8,689 nt of DNA from an uncultured Desulfuromonadales bacterium (GCA_947259685.1 CAMYNC010000144.1:1-8689); one strand, 5' to 3'. Positions 1-7,278 are shown, counted from the first letter of the stretch. Translations and numbers: made by a program. The notes: generated by a model from the letters alone, not told the origin.

Positions 1-532
1 CCTTACGGCTGTCGAGGGTACGCACACCGAAAGCCTCGCGGATATTGGTAAAGTACTCATCCGTCAGCGGATTTTTCAGCGGTTTGGTGACTGCATCAAA
101 CTTGACCCCAGCCTCCGGAAAGGCAAAAAAACCCGCTTCCCAGAAACCGAAATGGCCGGTCAGAACGATAGCTCCTTTCCCGAGCGCTAACGCCTCCTGC
201 AGGTAATGCTGATCGACCATTTCAAAATATTTCTCGAAATCCTCGCTGCCGCTGCGGAACATATCGAGGCGCAGCATTTCGGCGCTGCACAGCCCGATAT
301 GCTGAAAGTTGGCCCAGGCCATAGTCTCGACCCGCTGCCGGCTCCATTCGGGAAACGCGCGCTGCAGGTTCTCTGCGGCCAGTCTCCGGCGCTTCGCTAT
401 TAGCATTCCGGCCAGCAGGCCAAGTCGACCACCAAATTTCAGCGCGGTCTCACGCGGCAACCGGCGCAGTAATGCCGCAACCAGCTTTACCGCCCAGTAC
501 TCCAAACGGAATTTCCAGGAGATGTCAGTCAT
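1..532 (-). CDS. LpxL/HtrB-type lipid A (lysophospholipid) acyltransferase, C-terminus cut by window edge
   Basis: The reverse strand is open from an ATG at 532 to the window edge, giving the first 177 residues of a protein whose family is usually about 290-310 residues. Seen: an N-terminal hydrophobic and basic region (EYWAVKLVAALLRRLPR), the motif AENLQRAFPEWS at about residues 53-64, and TGHFGFWEAG at 126-135. The last contains the HX4E acyltransferase pair as His127 and Glu132. KPLKNPLTDEYFTNIR follows at about 150-165. These are hallmarks of the LpxL/HtrB family, inner-membrane enzymes that transfer a secondary acyl chain to lipid A or a related lipid on the cytoplasmic face. The ribosome binding site is weak (GAAGAAAG about 9 bases upstream). 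The gene lies 139 bases downstream of a small lipoprotein gene on the same strand, separated from it by a strong hairpin, so it may be transcribed separately. The exact acyl donor and acceptor cannot be read from this fragment. Confidence 0.88.
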   Translation of the reverse strand, partial: MTDISWKFRLEYWAVKLVAALLRRLPRETALKFGGRLGLLAGMLIAKRRRLAAENLQRAFPEWSRQRVETMAWANFQHIGLCSAEMLRLDMFRSGSEDFEKYFEMVDQHYLQEALALGKGAIVLTGHFGFWEAGFFAFPEAGVKFDAVTKPLKNPLTDEYFTNIREAFGVRTLDSRK

Positions 533-560
533 CGATGTTATCTTTCTTCAAAAACAGCAA

Positions 561-589
561 GTGGTCGACCGGAAAAACCGGCCGACCAC
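561..589 (-). terminator. Strong hairpin, probable terminator of the small lipoprotein gene
   Basis: Twelve-base arms (561-572 and 578-589) pair around an AAAAA loop with a single A:C mismatch. On the minus strand the hairpin lies about 80 bases after the lipoprotein stop and is followed by TTGCTGTTTTTG, a loose T-rich tail. On the plus strand no T tract follows, so minus-strand termination is the better reading. The tail starts a few bases late for an ideal intrinsic terminator. A TATAGT box on the minus strand (588-593) overlaps the hairpin edge, so a role in controlling the acyltransferase gene is also possible. Confidence 0.5.
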
Positions 590-671
590 TATAACTTAAG
601 ATTCTTAACAGAAGAAAGTCCGTTTTTATTATGCGCGCCAAACCTGGCTCGCTTGGACAGTCGCAAGGCCT

Positions 672-947
672 CTAGAAGCGATAGCCCTTTTTCAGCATGC
701 AGGATTCATAAAGCTGCACCTGCCGCTGACCATCTGAAAACTCAGTCGTATCACTGCCTGGCATGACCGGCTCCATATCGACAACCCCGAACTTACCAGC
801 AAATTCTGTGCAATATTTTTTATCTTTCTGCAGATCGTGGATTTCGAGCGGTTCACCAACAATTGCCCGGGGTTCCCGGGCACAGCCAGAGAAACACAAC
901 AGCAGAGCAAATAAAAACAATAGGTTCAGACGTGTTAAATTGAGCAT
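672..947 (-). CDS. Small lipoprotein, 91 residues
   Basis: The ATG at 947 is preferred because AGAGG lies six bases upstream of it; an in-frame TTG at 953 would sit almost on top of that site. Residues 1-21 form a signal peptide with a long hydrophobic core (LLFLFALLLCF) ending in the lipobox F-S-G-C. Lipidation is therefore expected at Cys22, with Ala at +2, which favours the outer membrane. The mature part is about 70 residues, contains two further cysteines (KKYCTEF and YESCMLKKGY) and ends in an aromatic-rich KKGYRF. The ending YESCMLKKGY resembles the C-x(n)-KGY/W tail common in small outer-membrane lipoproteins of unknown role, and its Cys could form a disulfide with the earlier one. 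No family name is assigned. It stands alone, divergent from upp, with its own candidate promoter and a hairpin downstream. Confidence 0.8.
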   Translation of the reverse strand: MLNLTRLNLLFLFALLLCFSGCAREPRAIVGEPLEIHDLQKDKKYCTEFAGKFGVVDMEPVMPGSDTTEFSDGQRQVQLYESCMLKKGYRF

Positions 948-991
948 TGGCAACCTCTATCTCAGGACAAAAATCAAAATGTGTGGCCCGC

Positions 992-1020
992 ATTCTAGCA
1001 GACTGGAAGAGTATTGGAAA
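992..1020 (-). promoter_or_regulatory. Candidate sigma70-type promoter for the small lipoprotein gene
   Basis: Read on the minus strand, TTTCCA (1020-1015) and TAGAAT (997-992) are separated by 17 bases. They match the -35 consensus at 4 of 6 and the -10 consensus at 5 of 6. The predicted start lies near 985, giving a leader of about 40 bases before the ATG at 947. This is a pattern match only. Confidence 0.4.
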
Positions 1021-1051
1021 CAGCTAATCGACCATACCTACGCTATCTCTC

Positions 1052-1080
1052 TTGACCCACTGCCGGGATACTTTTATGCT
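1052..1080 (+). promoter_or_regulatory. Candidate sigma70-type promoter for upp-uraA
   Basis: TTGACC (1052-1057) and TATGCT (1075-1080) are separated by exactly 17 bases, matching 5 of 6 and 4 of 6 consensus positions. Transcription would begin near 1087, about 40 bases before the upp ATG. No attenuator or PyrR-binding anti-terminator fold was recognised in this short leader, so uracil control at this point is not evident. Confidence 0.5.
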
Positions 1081-1127
1081 GCGCGGCTGAGTCTGACGAA
1101 ACTTTTTTTCTCTCCAAGGAGATTTTC

Positions 1128-1754
1128 ATGGCTGTTTTTGAAGTCAACCACCCCCTGGTAAAACATAAGCTCGGGCTGATGCGCCAGAACGATATCAGCA
1201 CCAAAGATTTTCGCGAACTGGCCTCAGAAGTCGCCCGGCTGCTGACCTATGAAGCGACCAATGATTTGGAAACCGAGCCTGAAACCATTGCGGGCTGGAA
1301 CGGTCCGGTGCAGGTCGATCGGATCAAGGGAAAAAAGATTACTGTGGTACCGATTCTGCGCGCCGGTCTCGGCATGATGGATGGTGTCCTCGACCTGATT
1401 CCCAGCGCCAAGGTCAGCGTCGTCGGACTATACCGCAATGAAGAAACCCTGCAGCCGGTGACCTACTTCGAAAAGCTGACCAGCAACATGGAGGATCGAA
1501 CCGCGCTGATCCTCGACCCGATGCTGGCCACCGGCGGTTCGCTGATCGCCTGTATCGACATGCTGAAAAAGGCCGGCTGCACCAGTATCCGCGGGCTGTT
1601 TTTGGTCGCGGTACCGGAAGGACTGGAGAAGGTTAAAACCGCGCATCCCGATGTGGATATCTATGTAGCCTCGATCGATGACCATCTTAACGAAAACGGC
1701 TACATCATCCCGGGACTGGGCGATGCCGGCGACAAGATCTTCGGCACCAAGTAA
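1128..1754 (+). CDS. upp: Uracil phosphoribosyltransferase
   Basis: This is a cytoplasmic salvage enzyme that makes UMP and pyrophosphate from uracil and PRPP. The 208-residue length equals that of the E. coli enzyme. Seen: [14 protein letters not shown] at 6-19, typical of Upp N-termini; [13 protein letters not shown] at 74-86; the PRPP-binding loop DPMLATGGS at 130-138; and the uracil-binding C-terminal signature [17 protein letters not shown] at 192-208. AAGGAGA ends five bases before the ATG, a strong ribosome binding site. The uracil permease gene follows after 30 bases, so the two are almost surely one operon, as in many bacteria. No key residue appears to be missing. Confidence 0.97.
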   Translation: MAVFEVNHPLVKHKLGLMRQNDISTKDFRELASEVARLLTYEATNDLETEPETIAGWNGPVQVDRIKGKKITVVPILRAGLGMMDGVLDLIPSAKVSVVGLYRNEETLQPVTYFEKLTSNMEDRTALILDPMLATGGSLIACIDMLKKAGCTSIRGLFLVAVPEGLEKVKTAHPDVDIYVASIDDHLNENGYIIPGLGDAGDKIFGTK

Positions 1755-1784
1755 TTTTCCACCTTCACTGACATGGATTGAGCT

Positions 1785-3098
1785 ATGGATAAAGCCACAA
1801 CCGATTACCAGCTCCGCCCCAAAGATGCCCTGGTCGGCGCGCAGATGCTGTTTGTTGCCTTTGGAGCCCTGGTACTGGTGCCCTTGCTGACCGGCCTGAA
1901 CGCCAACGTTGCGCTGTTCACCGCCGGTGCCGGCACCCTGGTCTTCCAGGCGGTCACCCGCGGCAAGGTGCCGGTATTCCTTGCCTCCAGTTTCGCCTTT
2001 ATCGCCCCGATCATTTACGGCGTCCAGCAATGGGGCATCCCCGGAACCATGTGTGGTCTATTTGCCGCCGGGATTTTTTATATCATCCTCAGCCAGGCGA
2101 TCCGCTTTTTCGGCTCTGACATCCTGCACAAGATTCTGCCGCCGGTGGTGACCGGCCCGGTGATCATGGTGATCGGCCTGGTGCTGGCACCGGTTGCCGT
2201 ACATATGGCTTCGGGCCGCACCGGCGACGGCACCGCCTGGCTGGTGCCGCAGACCAGCGCCTACCTGATTGCCGGAGTGGCGCTACTGACCACCATCCTG
2301 GTTTCCCTGCTCGGCCGTGGCATGTTCAAGCTGATCCCGATCCTTTGCGGCATCGTTGCCGGCTATGCCAGCGCATTGCTGCTGGATGTTTCCGGGGTCT
2401 CCGCGACCCTACAGGCATCCTTCGATCCGGGCAGCTTGCAGAACTGGACCGCCCCGACGCTGGTATCGATGCAGAAGGTTGCCGCTGCCCCCTGGTTTGC
2501 CATCCCGCAATTCAGCTTTCCAGAGTGGAATTTGGAGGCGATTCTTTTCATCGTGCCGGTCGCCATTGCTCCGGCGATTGAACACTTTGGTGATGTGCTG
2601 GCGATCGGTGGAATTACCGGCAAAGACTATGTGGAGAATCCTGGCATCAAACAGACCCTGCTCGGCGATGGTCTGGCCACCGGCCTGGCAGCCTTTTTAG
2701 GCGGCCCGCCCAATACCACCTACTCGGAAGTCTCCGGCGCAGTGGCCTTAACCCGTGCTTTCAATCCGGGCATCATGACCTGGGCGGCGATCTCGGCAAT
2801 CCTGCTCGCTTTTATCGGCAAGCTGGGTGGCTTTTTGAACAGCATCCCGGTTCCAGTGATGGGTGGCATCATGGTGTTGCTGTTCGGCGCCATCGCGGTT
2901 ATCGGCATCAGCACCATGGTCAGAGCTGGAACCGACCTGATGGAGCCACGCAACCTGGCGATCGTCGCGATCATTCTGGTTTTCGGCATCGGTGGGATGA
3001 ACTTCGACCTGGCGGTGGTCAAACTGGGGGGGATCGGGCTGGCCGGGGTGATCGGCGTGGTCCTCAATCTGGTTTTACCAAAAGGCGCCGACGAATAA
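1785..3098 (+). CDS. uraA: Uracil permease, NCS2 (nucleobase-cation symporter 2) family
   Basis: A 437-residue, highly hydrophobic inner-membrane protein, close to the length of E. coli UraA. The family fold has 14 membrane segments and couples uracil uptake to protons. Seen: [15 protein letters not shown] at 62-76, the conserved region of the third segment; [10 protein letters not shown] at 261-270 with Glu266; and [26 protein letters not shown] at about 294-319 with Glu315. Glu266 and Glu315 match, from memory, the substrate-binding Glu241 and Glu290 of E. coli UraA. The position four residues after the first Glu is His245 in E. coli but Asp270 here. The ribosome binding site is modest (GGATTGAG), which suits translation following upp 30 bases upstream. 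Pairing with upp supports uracil as the substrate rather than xanthine or uric acid. Confidence 0.93.
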   Translation: MDKATTDYQLRPKDALVGAQMLFVAFGALVLVPLLTGLNANVALFTAGAGTLVFQAVTRGKVPVFLASSFAFIAPIIYGVQQWGIPGTMCGLFAAGIFYIILSQAIRFFGSDILHKILPPVVTGPVIMVIGLVLAPVAVHMASGRTGDGTAWLVPQTSAYLIAGVALLTTILVSLLGRGMFKLIPILCGIVAGYASALLLDVSGVSATLQASFDPGSLQNWTAPTLVSMQKVAAAPWFAIPQFSFPEWNLEAILFIVPVAIAPAIEHFGDVLAIGGITGKDYVENPGIKQTLLGDGLATGLAAFLGGPPNTTYSEVSGAVALTRAFNPGIMTWAAISAILLAFIGKLGGFLNSIPVPVMGGIMVLLFGAIAVIGISTMVRAGTDLMEPRNLAIVAIILVFGIGGMNFDLAVVKLGGIGLAGVIGVVLNLVLPKGADE

Positions 3099-3115
3099 GC
3101 TTCTGAACAGGTCTA

Positions 3116-3150
3116 AATCGGCAGGCGGATGATAACTTAATCAGCCGATT
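3116..3150. repeat. Inverted repeat between convergent genes
   Basis: AATCGGC (3116-3122) and GCCGATT (3144-3150) are perfect inverted arms. An inner TGAT/ATCA pair lies inside, with a seven-base bulge on one side. It sits in the 62-base gap between the convergent uraA and DUF123 stops, where a two-way terminator is expected. Neither strand has a T tract after it, so its role as a terminator is doubtful. Confidence 0.3.
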
Positions 3151-3160
3151 GGCGTGTGCA

Positions 3161-3628
3161 TTAATCGAGACTACTGATGCTGATAATGTTCTGCCCGCTG
3201 TATTCTTCAAGAGCCAACTTCAGTGGCCGCAAAGCAGGCGAACGCCGCAGATAAAACAGATGACTTCGGCAAGTGCAGTCGCTGGCCCCAAAACCTTTAA
3301 TCGGCAAAAAAGCAATATCTGTGGAGAGAAAAAATTCACTCCAACGATGTTCGCAATTCAGCCCCCGGGTCAGCCAGATCCGGCGAACCCGCGCCGCCTG
3401 GCGAAGATAATCGATATGCCAGTGATAGTGCTCGAGCGGGCGAAGGTGATGCAGTAAACGCGCGCGCAGACCTCCCGACCCGAAAGCGCTGCCGCAGTAA
3501 AGGTACCAGCCACGCTTGAGTTGAAACGTCCCAAGCCGGCCGATCCTCAGTTCAGAATTTTTGCCGAGATAGAGCCAGAGGAGATAACTGCCCGCCACGG
3601 CAGGCAGTTTTTCAGGCGAGGTCGACAC
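3161..3628 (-). CDS. DUF123 / GIY-YIG-like domain protein
   Basis: A 155-residue protein with the complete DUF123 pattern. Seen: GSYLLWLYL at 13-21; RIGRLGTF at 28-35; GWYLYCGSAFG at 40-50; RARLLHHLR at 55-63; HWHIDYL at 69-75; CEH at 92-94; GFGASDCTC at 112-120; and SHLFYL at 122-127. DUF123 is related to GIY-YIG nucleases and is sometimes linked to endonuclease III-type repair proteins, but I know of no firm function. The GTG at 3628 is the only start that includes the whole N-terminus. It has no clear ribosome binding site, and the coding region overlaps the end of the upstream HAD gene by 17 bases, which suggests coupled translation. A second GTG, nine codons further in, just before GSYLL, is an alternative start. 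Membership of the family is clear; a nuclease role is inference. Confidence 0.85.
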   Translation of the reverse strand: MSTSPEKLPAVAGSYLLWLYLGKNSELRIGRLGTFQLKRGWYLYCGSAFGSGGLRARLLHHLRPLEHYHWHIDYLRQAARVRRIWLTRGLNCEHRWSEFFLSTDIAFLPIKGFGASDCTCRSHLFYLRRSPALRPLKLALEEYSGQNIISISSLD

Positions 3629-4220
3629 CGGTCAAATGGCAGAGCTGTGCTTTGGTTTCAGCCGGCTCACGGTGCCAGATCCCCTGCCAGCCACAAGCGA
3701 TGGCCCCTTTGACGTTGGCTTGCAGATCGTCGATAAACACACTGTTTTGGGGCTGCAAATCAAAACGTGCACAGGCGCTGGCAAAGATATCCGGATGCGG
3801 CTTCATGACGCCGACCTCATAGGATGCCAGTCGGTCATGGCAGATGCTATCCAGCTCGAAACGGTTCAGCAGGTATTGCCAATGCAGTTCACTGGTATTT
3901 GATAGCAGATAGACGCCGCAGTGCGGCTTGAGTTCCGCAGCCAGTTGAAACATCTCACAGACCGGCGTAAACAGGTTTTTCCAGGCAGCAATCAGCTCCT
4001 CATAGGGCAATGGCCGCTCGAGCAGCCGATTGATCCCGTCGAAAAATTGCTCATTGCTGATTTCGCCATGCTCGTAGGCGATCAACTCGGCCTGTTTAGT
4101 AAAATCAGCAACATCTTGAAGCTGAGCGCCCCGTTCACGTAGCAAGGCAAAAAAACCCTCGTAGCTGAAGTCGATCAGGACCCGCCCGACATCAAACACG
4201 ACATCTGTAACTTGCGACAT
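3612..4220 (-). CDS. HAD-superfamily hydrolase, subfamily IA, YihX-like
   Basis: A 202-residue cytoplasmic phosphatase-like protein. The ATG at 4220 is chosen because AAAGGAG lies eight bases upstream; an in-frame TTG at 4241 would extend the protein through that site. HAD motifs in order: motif I, VVFDVGRVLIDF at 7-18, with nucleophile Asp10; motif II, LLSNTSELH at 105-113, with Ser107; motif III Lys140 in GVMKPHPDIF; and motif IV IDD at 163-165. Motif I has Gly where most HAD phosphatases have the second Asp. E. coli YihX (glucose-1-phosphatase) has the same D-x-G-x-V form, as I recall, so activity is not excluded. The substrate cannot be read from the sequence. It is the first gene of a two-gene unit with the overlapping DUF123 gene. 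Confidence 0.88.
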   Translation of the reverse strand: MSQVTDVVFDVGRVLIDFSYEGFFALLRERGAQLQDVADFTKQAELIAYEHGEISNEQFFDGINRLLERPLPYEELIAAWKNLFTPVCEMFQLAAELKPHCGVYLLSNTSELHWQYLLNRFELDSICHDRLASYEVGVMKPHPDIFASACARFDLQPQNSVFIDDLQANVKGAIACGWQGIWHREPAETKAQLCHLTGVDLA

Positions 4221-4343
4221 CAACAGAGCTCCTTTGGCCAAAGACTTAACCTGGGTATTGTTTTCTGTAGCTTAAAGCCTCAGTAAACAGGGAACTAAAA
4301 CTTAACAATAGCAGAACGAAAGAGGACTTGCGACGGCAGGCAA

Positions 4344-4370
4344 CCGGGCGGACCGCAATGGCCCGCCCGG
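4344..4370 (-). terminator. GC-rich hairpin after the DUF1015 gene
   Basis: Eleven-base arms (4344-4354 and 4360-4370) pair around the loop GCAAT with one A:C mismatch. On the minus strand the hairpin starts 12 bases after the DUF1015 stop, the expected place for a terminator. Only TT follows, so it either terminates inefficiently or works with another factor. It also separates DUF1015 from the HAD gene, whose start lies about 125 bases further on. Confidence 0.45.
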
Positions 4371-4382
4371 AAAAGTGGTGGT

Positions 4383-5717
4383 TTAGGTTTTGATTTTTCG
4401 GCACTCCAGGTAGAAGCGTTTTTCATCCGCCTCGCCCATGGAAAAGGTTTTCCGCGGCAGGGCGCCGTCTAGGACAATGGTTTTAAACAGATCGTGCTTG
4501 GAGATAGCCGGCAGGTAGAATCCGGCGCCATCCGCTTTGCTGCCGAGCTCGGTCACCGGCTGGGTGCCGTGAATATAGTCGATTCGCGCCTGCGGTTGGT
4601 CCTGCAGGAACTGGTCGAGGCAGGCCTGCAGGCTGGCCACCACCAAGGTGTATTCGGGGTTGGCAACGCTGCAGACGCCGAACTGACCAGCGAAAATCAC
4701 CGGGAAGGCGTGGGCATTCTGCGCCTTGGCGGCCAGGCTTTCCGCTGCACGCAGGTCGACGCAGGCAGTGAAGGTCATCGGCGTCCCGCGTTCGGCGAAA
4801 AAGCTTTCCATCCGGTTTTTCAACTGGTCGGCATCGACTTGAAACAAGACCCGGTGGATCGCCTCGAACTCCAGACCCGGATCATGCAGATTGACCAGCT
4901 CGACCAGCGCATAACGAGCCGGGTGATTCATGATTGCAGAAGCATCATCGGCTTCATGCTTCAATTTTTCCCAAATCGCCTTGGCAGTGGCAAACGAGTG
5001 ATTGCCATCACCCATGGCGTAGAGCATGACTTCATCATCAACACCGTACTTGGCTTTATAGGCCACCGGGTCGGCCAGCTGTTCCAGTGCGCCGGCAATT
5101 TTGTTGATCAGTTCCGGCTGGTCGATCCGGTAACCTTTGAGATGACCGCCATTTTCCAGCAGTTCGAAATCGTAGGCCACCTCAAGCGTTTCGTTGAACA
5201 GCGGTTCGATGACGCTGCGCTGCGAATCGTCGATCAGCACCATGATGTGCGGCAGTTCGATCGGCGCATTCTGACGCACTTTGATGCGTGGCGGCAAGCG
5301 ATCGAGGATCGTCCCCTCGGTAGCGCGGATCAGGCTTTGCGCCCCTTTATTATAATCGTACTGTTCCAGATCGAGGGCCAGGATCAGCCCTTTGCGCGAT
5401 TCAACCTCGGAGGTTTTGCGATCGACCAGGATGAAACCCGGCCGCTGTTCCACCAGGCTGCCGTCGGCCAAATACTGCTCCATCGCCTGGTTGATATTGG
5501 CAATCCGCTGGTCGGCGTCGGCATCTTCAAGATTAACTTCCGGAAAGATTAGGTTCAGCGTCGAAATCGAACCTGCGGTCTGCTGTTCCAGGCGCTGCCA
5601 GTAGGCCCGGTCCGAGGTATATTGGTCGCAGGCGATGACCGCCCATTTCTGCATATCAGTTCCAGCTTTCGGCAGCAGGATGCTCGGCACCTGCACCCCA
5701 ATCTTGTCAAAAATCAT
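4383..5717 (-). CDS. DUF1015 family protein
   Basis: A 444-residue soluble protein with no signal peptide or membrane segment. The ATG at 5717 is preferred because GAAAGGG lies eight bases upstream; an ATG at 5759 would add 14 residues but lacks a ribosome binding site. Seen, numbered from 5717: VPSILLPKAG at about 10-19; WAVIACDQYTSDRAYW at 25-40; the family signature MGDGNHSFATAKAIWE at about 235-250; YIHGTQPV at about 381-388; and LPRKTFSMGEADEKRFYLECRK at about 420-441. These conserved blocks identify DUF1015, which is common in Geobacter-type bacteria and clostridia. The DGNHS block and the conserved Asp, His and Glu residues look like an active site, but I know of no firmly established activity. 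The gene is alone between hairpin 4344-4370 and the divergent regulator gene, so nearby genes give no clear hint. Confidence 0.9.
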   Translation of the reverse strand: MIFDKIGVQVPSILLPKAGTDMQKWAVIACDQYTSDRAYWQRLEQQTAGSISTLNLIFPEVNLEDADADQRIANINQAMEQYLADGSLVEQRPGFILVDRKTSEVESRKGLILALDLEQYDYNKGAQSLIRATEGTILDRLPPRIKVRQNAPIELPHIMVLIDDSQRSVIEPLFNETLEVAYDFELLENGGHLKGYRIDQPELINKIAGALEQLADPVAYKAKYGVDDEVMLYAMGDGNHSFATAKAIWEKLKHEADDASAIMNHPARYALVELVNLHDPGLEFEAIHRVLFQVDADQLKNRMESFFAERGTPMTFTACVDLRAAESLAAKAQNAHAFPVIFAGQFGVCSVANPEYTLVVASLQACLDQFLQDQPQARIDYIHGTQPVTELGSKADGAGFYLPAISKHDLFKTIVLDGALPRKTFSMGEADEKRFYLECRKIKT

Positions 5718-5840
5718 CGGCCATGCCCTTTCAGGTAAATGATCAGTGGTGATCCGCATGCTGCGGGATCATATTGGTAACATGTTTCGGTTTTTTTGAG
5801 AACCTCTCTAAACGCTGGCTAAAAATTGTTTCCACCCCAA

Positions 5841-5869
5841 AAGACAAACTTTGTAGTCTGGCTTATAGT
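5841..5869 (+). promoter_or_regulatory. Candidate sigma70-type promoter for the Crp/Fnr gene
   Basis: AAGACA (5841-5846) and TATAGT (5864-5869) are separated by 17 bases and match the consensus at 4 and 5 of 6 positions. The predicted start is near 5876, giving a leader of about 80 bases. It lies in an AT-rich part of the 239-base divergent gap, which also holds the perfect inverted repeat GATCA-N4-TGATC at 5741-5754, closer to (and slightly upstream of) the DUF1015 start. Confidence 0.4.
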
Positions 5870-5956
5870 TTTAATTAAGAGCCCCGTCTAGAGTGTTGGT
5901 GGTGGCGAAAAAATCCACGCTGACGCGAATGTTTGACCTGCCCCAGGAGATGCAGT

Positions 5957-6700
5957 ATGAACCGCCGACTTTGGTACATCAAAAACGCCGCCCTGTTCTC
6001 CTGGCTGAAAGATGAAGAGCTGCAGCGCCTGGCGAGCCGCAGCGAAATGGTGGAATGCAAACGCAACACCGCCTTCTTTTTCGCCCAGGAGCAGAGCGAT
6101 AGCATCTACCTGGTGAAACAGGGACGGGTCAAACTCACCCGCACCAGCAGCGAAGGTCGCGAAGTGATTCTCGACATCTTAGGACCGGGAGAAATTTTCG
6201 GCGAGCTGGCCATTGCCGGTGAGGAACTGCGGACCCACAGCGCCAGCGCCATCGATGATTCATTGGTTTGCATCATCACCCGGCAGGATTTCGAAGAGCT
6301 GCTAAAGGCCCATCCCGAAATGGCTTTAAAAGTTCTCAAACTGGTCGGTATGCGCCGCCGCGAGCTTGAAATGAGGCTGGAAGATCTGATTTTTCAACCC
6401 CTGGTGAATCGGCTGGCCCTGACCCTGCTCTGGCAGGCGAAACGGCATGGCGTCTCGGAAAAAAATGGCGCAGTCCGCCTGCCACTGACGCAAAAGGATC
6501 TTGCCCATCTGATCGGCGCTTCGCGCGAAGCGGTGGCAGAGCAACTGGCGAAATTCAGACAAGCCGGTTTTTTAAAAACCTCATATCGGGCCATTCAATT
6601 AACCGATATCAAGGGCTTGATGAAAACTCTAACCGCCGATACCGATGATGGACCACCTGACCTGCTCACCGGGCCGGCGCATGAGAACCCGGGGGGCTAA
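5957..6700 (+). CDS. Crp/Fnr-family transcriptional regulator
   Basis: A 247-residue cytoplasmic DNA-binding regulator. CAGGAGA upstream of the ATG at 5957 decides the start. Seen: an N-terminal cyclic-nucleotide-binding-like beta domain (about 1-115) with IYLVKQGRVKL at 50-60 and GPGEIFGELAIAGEE at 76-90; a long dimer helix at about 116-150; and a C-terminal winged helix-turn-helix with LTQKDLAHLIGASREAVAEQ at 177-196. It is not a classical FNR: only Cys34 and Cys105 are present, so there is no four-cysteine iron-sulfur site. The Crp phosphate-binding R-S-A is replaced by R-T-H-S-A, so cAMP binding is doubtful. In the recognition helix, Ser-Arg-Glu is kept but the Crp Arg185 position is Glu195. 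The last 20 or so residues form an unusual acidic, proline-rich tail. The P460-type cytochrome gene follows after 77 bases, suggesting that it is a target. Effector unknown; haem or a nitrogen oxide signal would fit. Confidence 0.9.
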   Translation: MNRRLWYIKNAALFSWLKDEELQRLASRSEMVECKRNTAFFFAQEQSDSIYLVKQGRVKLTRTSSEGREVILDILGPGEIFGELAIAGEELRTHSASAIDDSLVCIITRQDFEELLKAHPEMALKVLKLVGMRRRELEMRLEDLIFQPLVNRLALTLLWQAKRHGVSEKNGAVRLPLTQKDLAHLIGASREAVAEQLAKFRQAGFLKTSYRAIQLTDIKGLMKTLTADTDDGPPDLLTGPAHENPGG

Positions 6701-6708
6701 CGAAAAAG

Positions 6709-6728
6709 GTCAACGCAGAGGCGTTGAC
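6709..6728. repeat. Perfect inverted repeat, candidate operator or RNA hairpin upstream of the cytochrome gene
   Basis: GTCAACGC (6709-6716) and GCGTTGAC (6721-6728) are perfect eight-base arms around AGAG. The dyad begins eight bases after the regulator stop and ends 49 bases before the cytochrome ATG. Its right arm contains TTGACA (6724-6729), a perfect -35 hexamer, but no good -10 follows at 16-18 bases. It has no T tract, so it is a poor terminator. It could be an operator for the adjacent Crp/Fnr protein or an RNA stem that separates the two messages. Confidence 0.5.
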
Positions 6729-6777
6729 AGACTGGAAGCACTCGTCACTTTCAAACCATCAAACATGGAGGTAAAAA

Positions 6778-7278
6778 ATGAACATCAAGTCGTTTGTTAC
6801 TGTCGCCTGTACTACCTGCCTGCTATTGGTAATTATTGTCAGTCTGACCTGGGCAGGCGGAAAGGACCTTCCGGCTGCCGACGGCAAAGCGGTTTACGAC
6901 TACATCAGTCAAGCCAAACCCTATCAGCAGTGGGCACTGTTCCCAGGGAAAGAGAAATTCTATAAAGGCGCACATCCACACGGCGCCTTGCTGACCACCT
7001 ATGTTTCAGCCGGGGCCCTGGATGCGCTCAACAACAAATCCGGCCAATTCCCGGACGGCTCCTTCATTGTGAAAGAGAACTATATGCCGGACAAAACCCT
7101 CGGCGCGGTTACCGTCATGTACCGGGTCAAAGGCTACAATGCCGACGCCGGTGACTGGTTCTGGGCCAAGTACAAGGCGGACGGCAGCATTGAAAAAGAA
7201 GGTAAGGTCGCGGGTTGCATCGGTTGCCATACCGCAGCGATCGGCAATGACTGGGTGTTCACCGGTCCGGTAAAGTAG
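6778..7278 (+). CDS. Cytochrome P460-family periplasmic c-type cytochrome
   Basis: A 166-residue exported haem protein. GGAGGT followed by TAAAA gives a strong start. Residues 1-26 are a signal peptide (MNIK, hydrophobic core, T-W-A before GG). The mature part has YQQWALFPG at 49-57, HPHGALLTTYV at 66-76, FPDGSFIVKENY at 91-102, VTVMYRVKGYN at 111-121, GDWFWAKY at 125-132 and a single C-I-G-C-H haem c site at 147-151 near the C-terminus. This order and the single C-terminal haem match cytochrome P460 and its relative cytochrome c'-beta. Known members oxidise hydroxylamine or bind NO. Whether the lysine-haem cross-link that defines a true P460 is present cannot be decided by eye. Position behind a Crp/Fnr gene suggests induction by a nitrogen oxide or redox signal (inference). 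Confidence 0.9.
   Translation: MNIKSFVTVACTTCLLLVIIVSLTWAGGKDLPAADGKAVYDYISQAKPYQQWALFPGKEKFYKGAHPHGALLTTYVSAGALDALNNKSGQFPDGSFIVKENYMPDKTLGAVTVMYRVKGYNADAGDWFWAKYKADGSIEKEGKVAGCIGCHTAAIGNDWVFTGPVK

Noticed and set aside
206..599. Two plus-strand frames (206-403 and 309-599)
   Set aside because: Antisense to the LpxL-type gene, which has the HX4E motif and a continuous frame.
763..1161. 132-codon plus-strand frame overlapping the small lipoprotein and the upp start
   Set aside because: It runs antisense through the lipoprotein and into upp in another frame, with no recognisable motif.
1428..2030. 200-codon minus-strand frame across the upp-uraA junction
   Set aside because: Gly/Gln/Asp-rich composition without motifs, antisense to two well-identified genes.
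4494..5552. 352-codon open frame on the plus strand opposite the DUF1015 gene
   Set aside because: It lies wholly antisense to a gene with clear conserved motifs, its translation shows no domain or motif, and no convincing ribosome binding site was noted. It is a codon-bias shadow.
5741..5754. GATCA-N4-TGATC as an FNR box
   Set aside because: FNR sites read TTGAT-N4-ATCAA; here the half-sites are in the reverse order, so it is only a short dyad.
6700..6777. GEMM-type (cyclic dinucleotide) riboswitch before the cytochrome gene, as found in Geobacter
   Set aside because: The gap is only 77 bases and none of the conserved GEMM core elements is visible.
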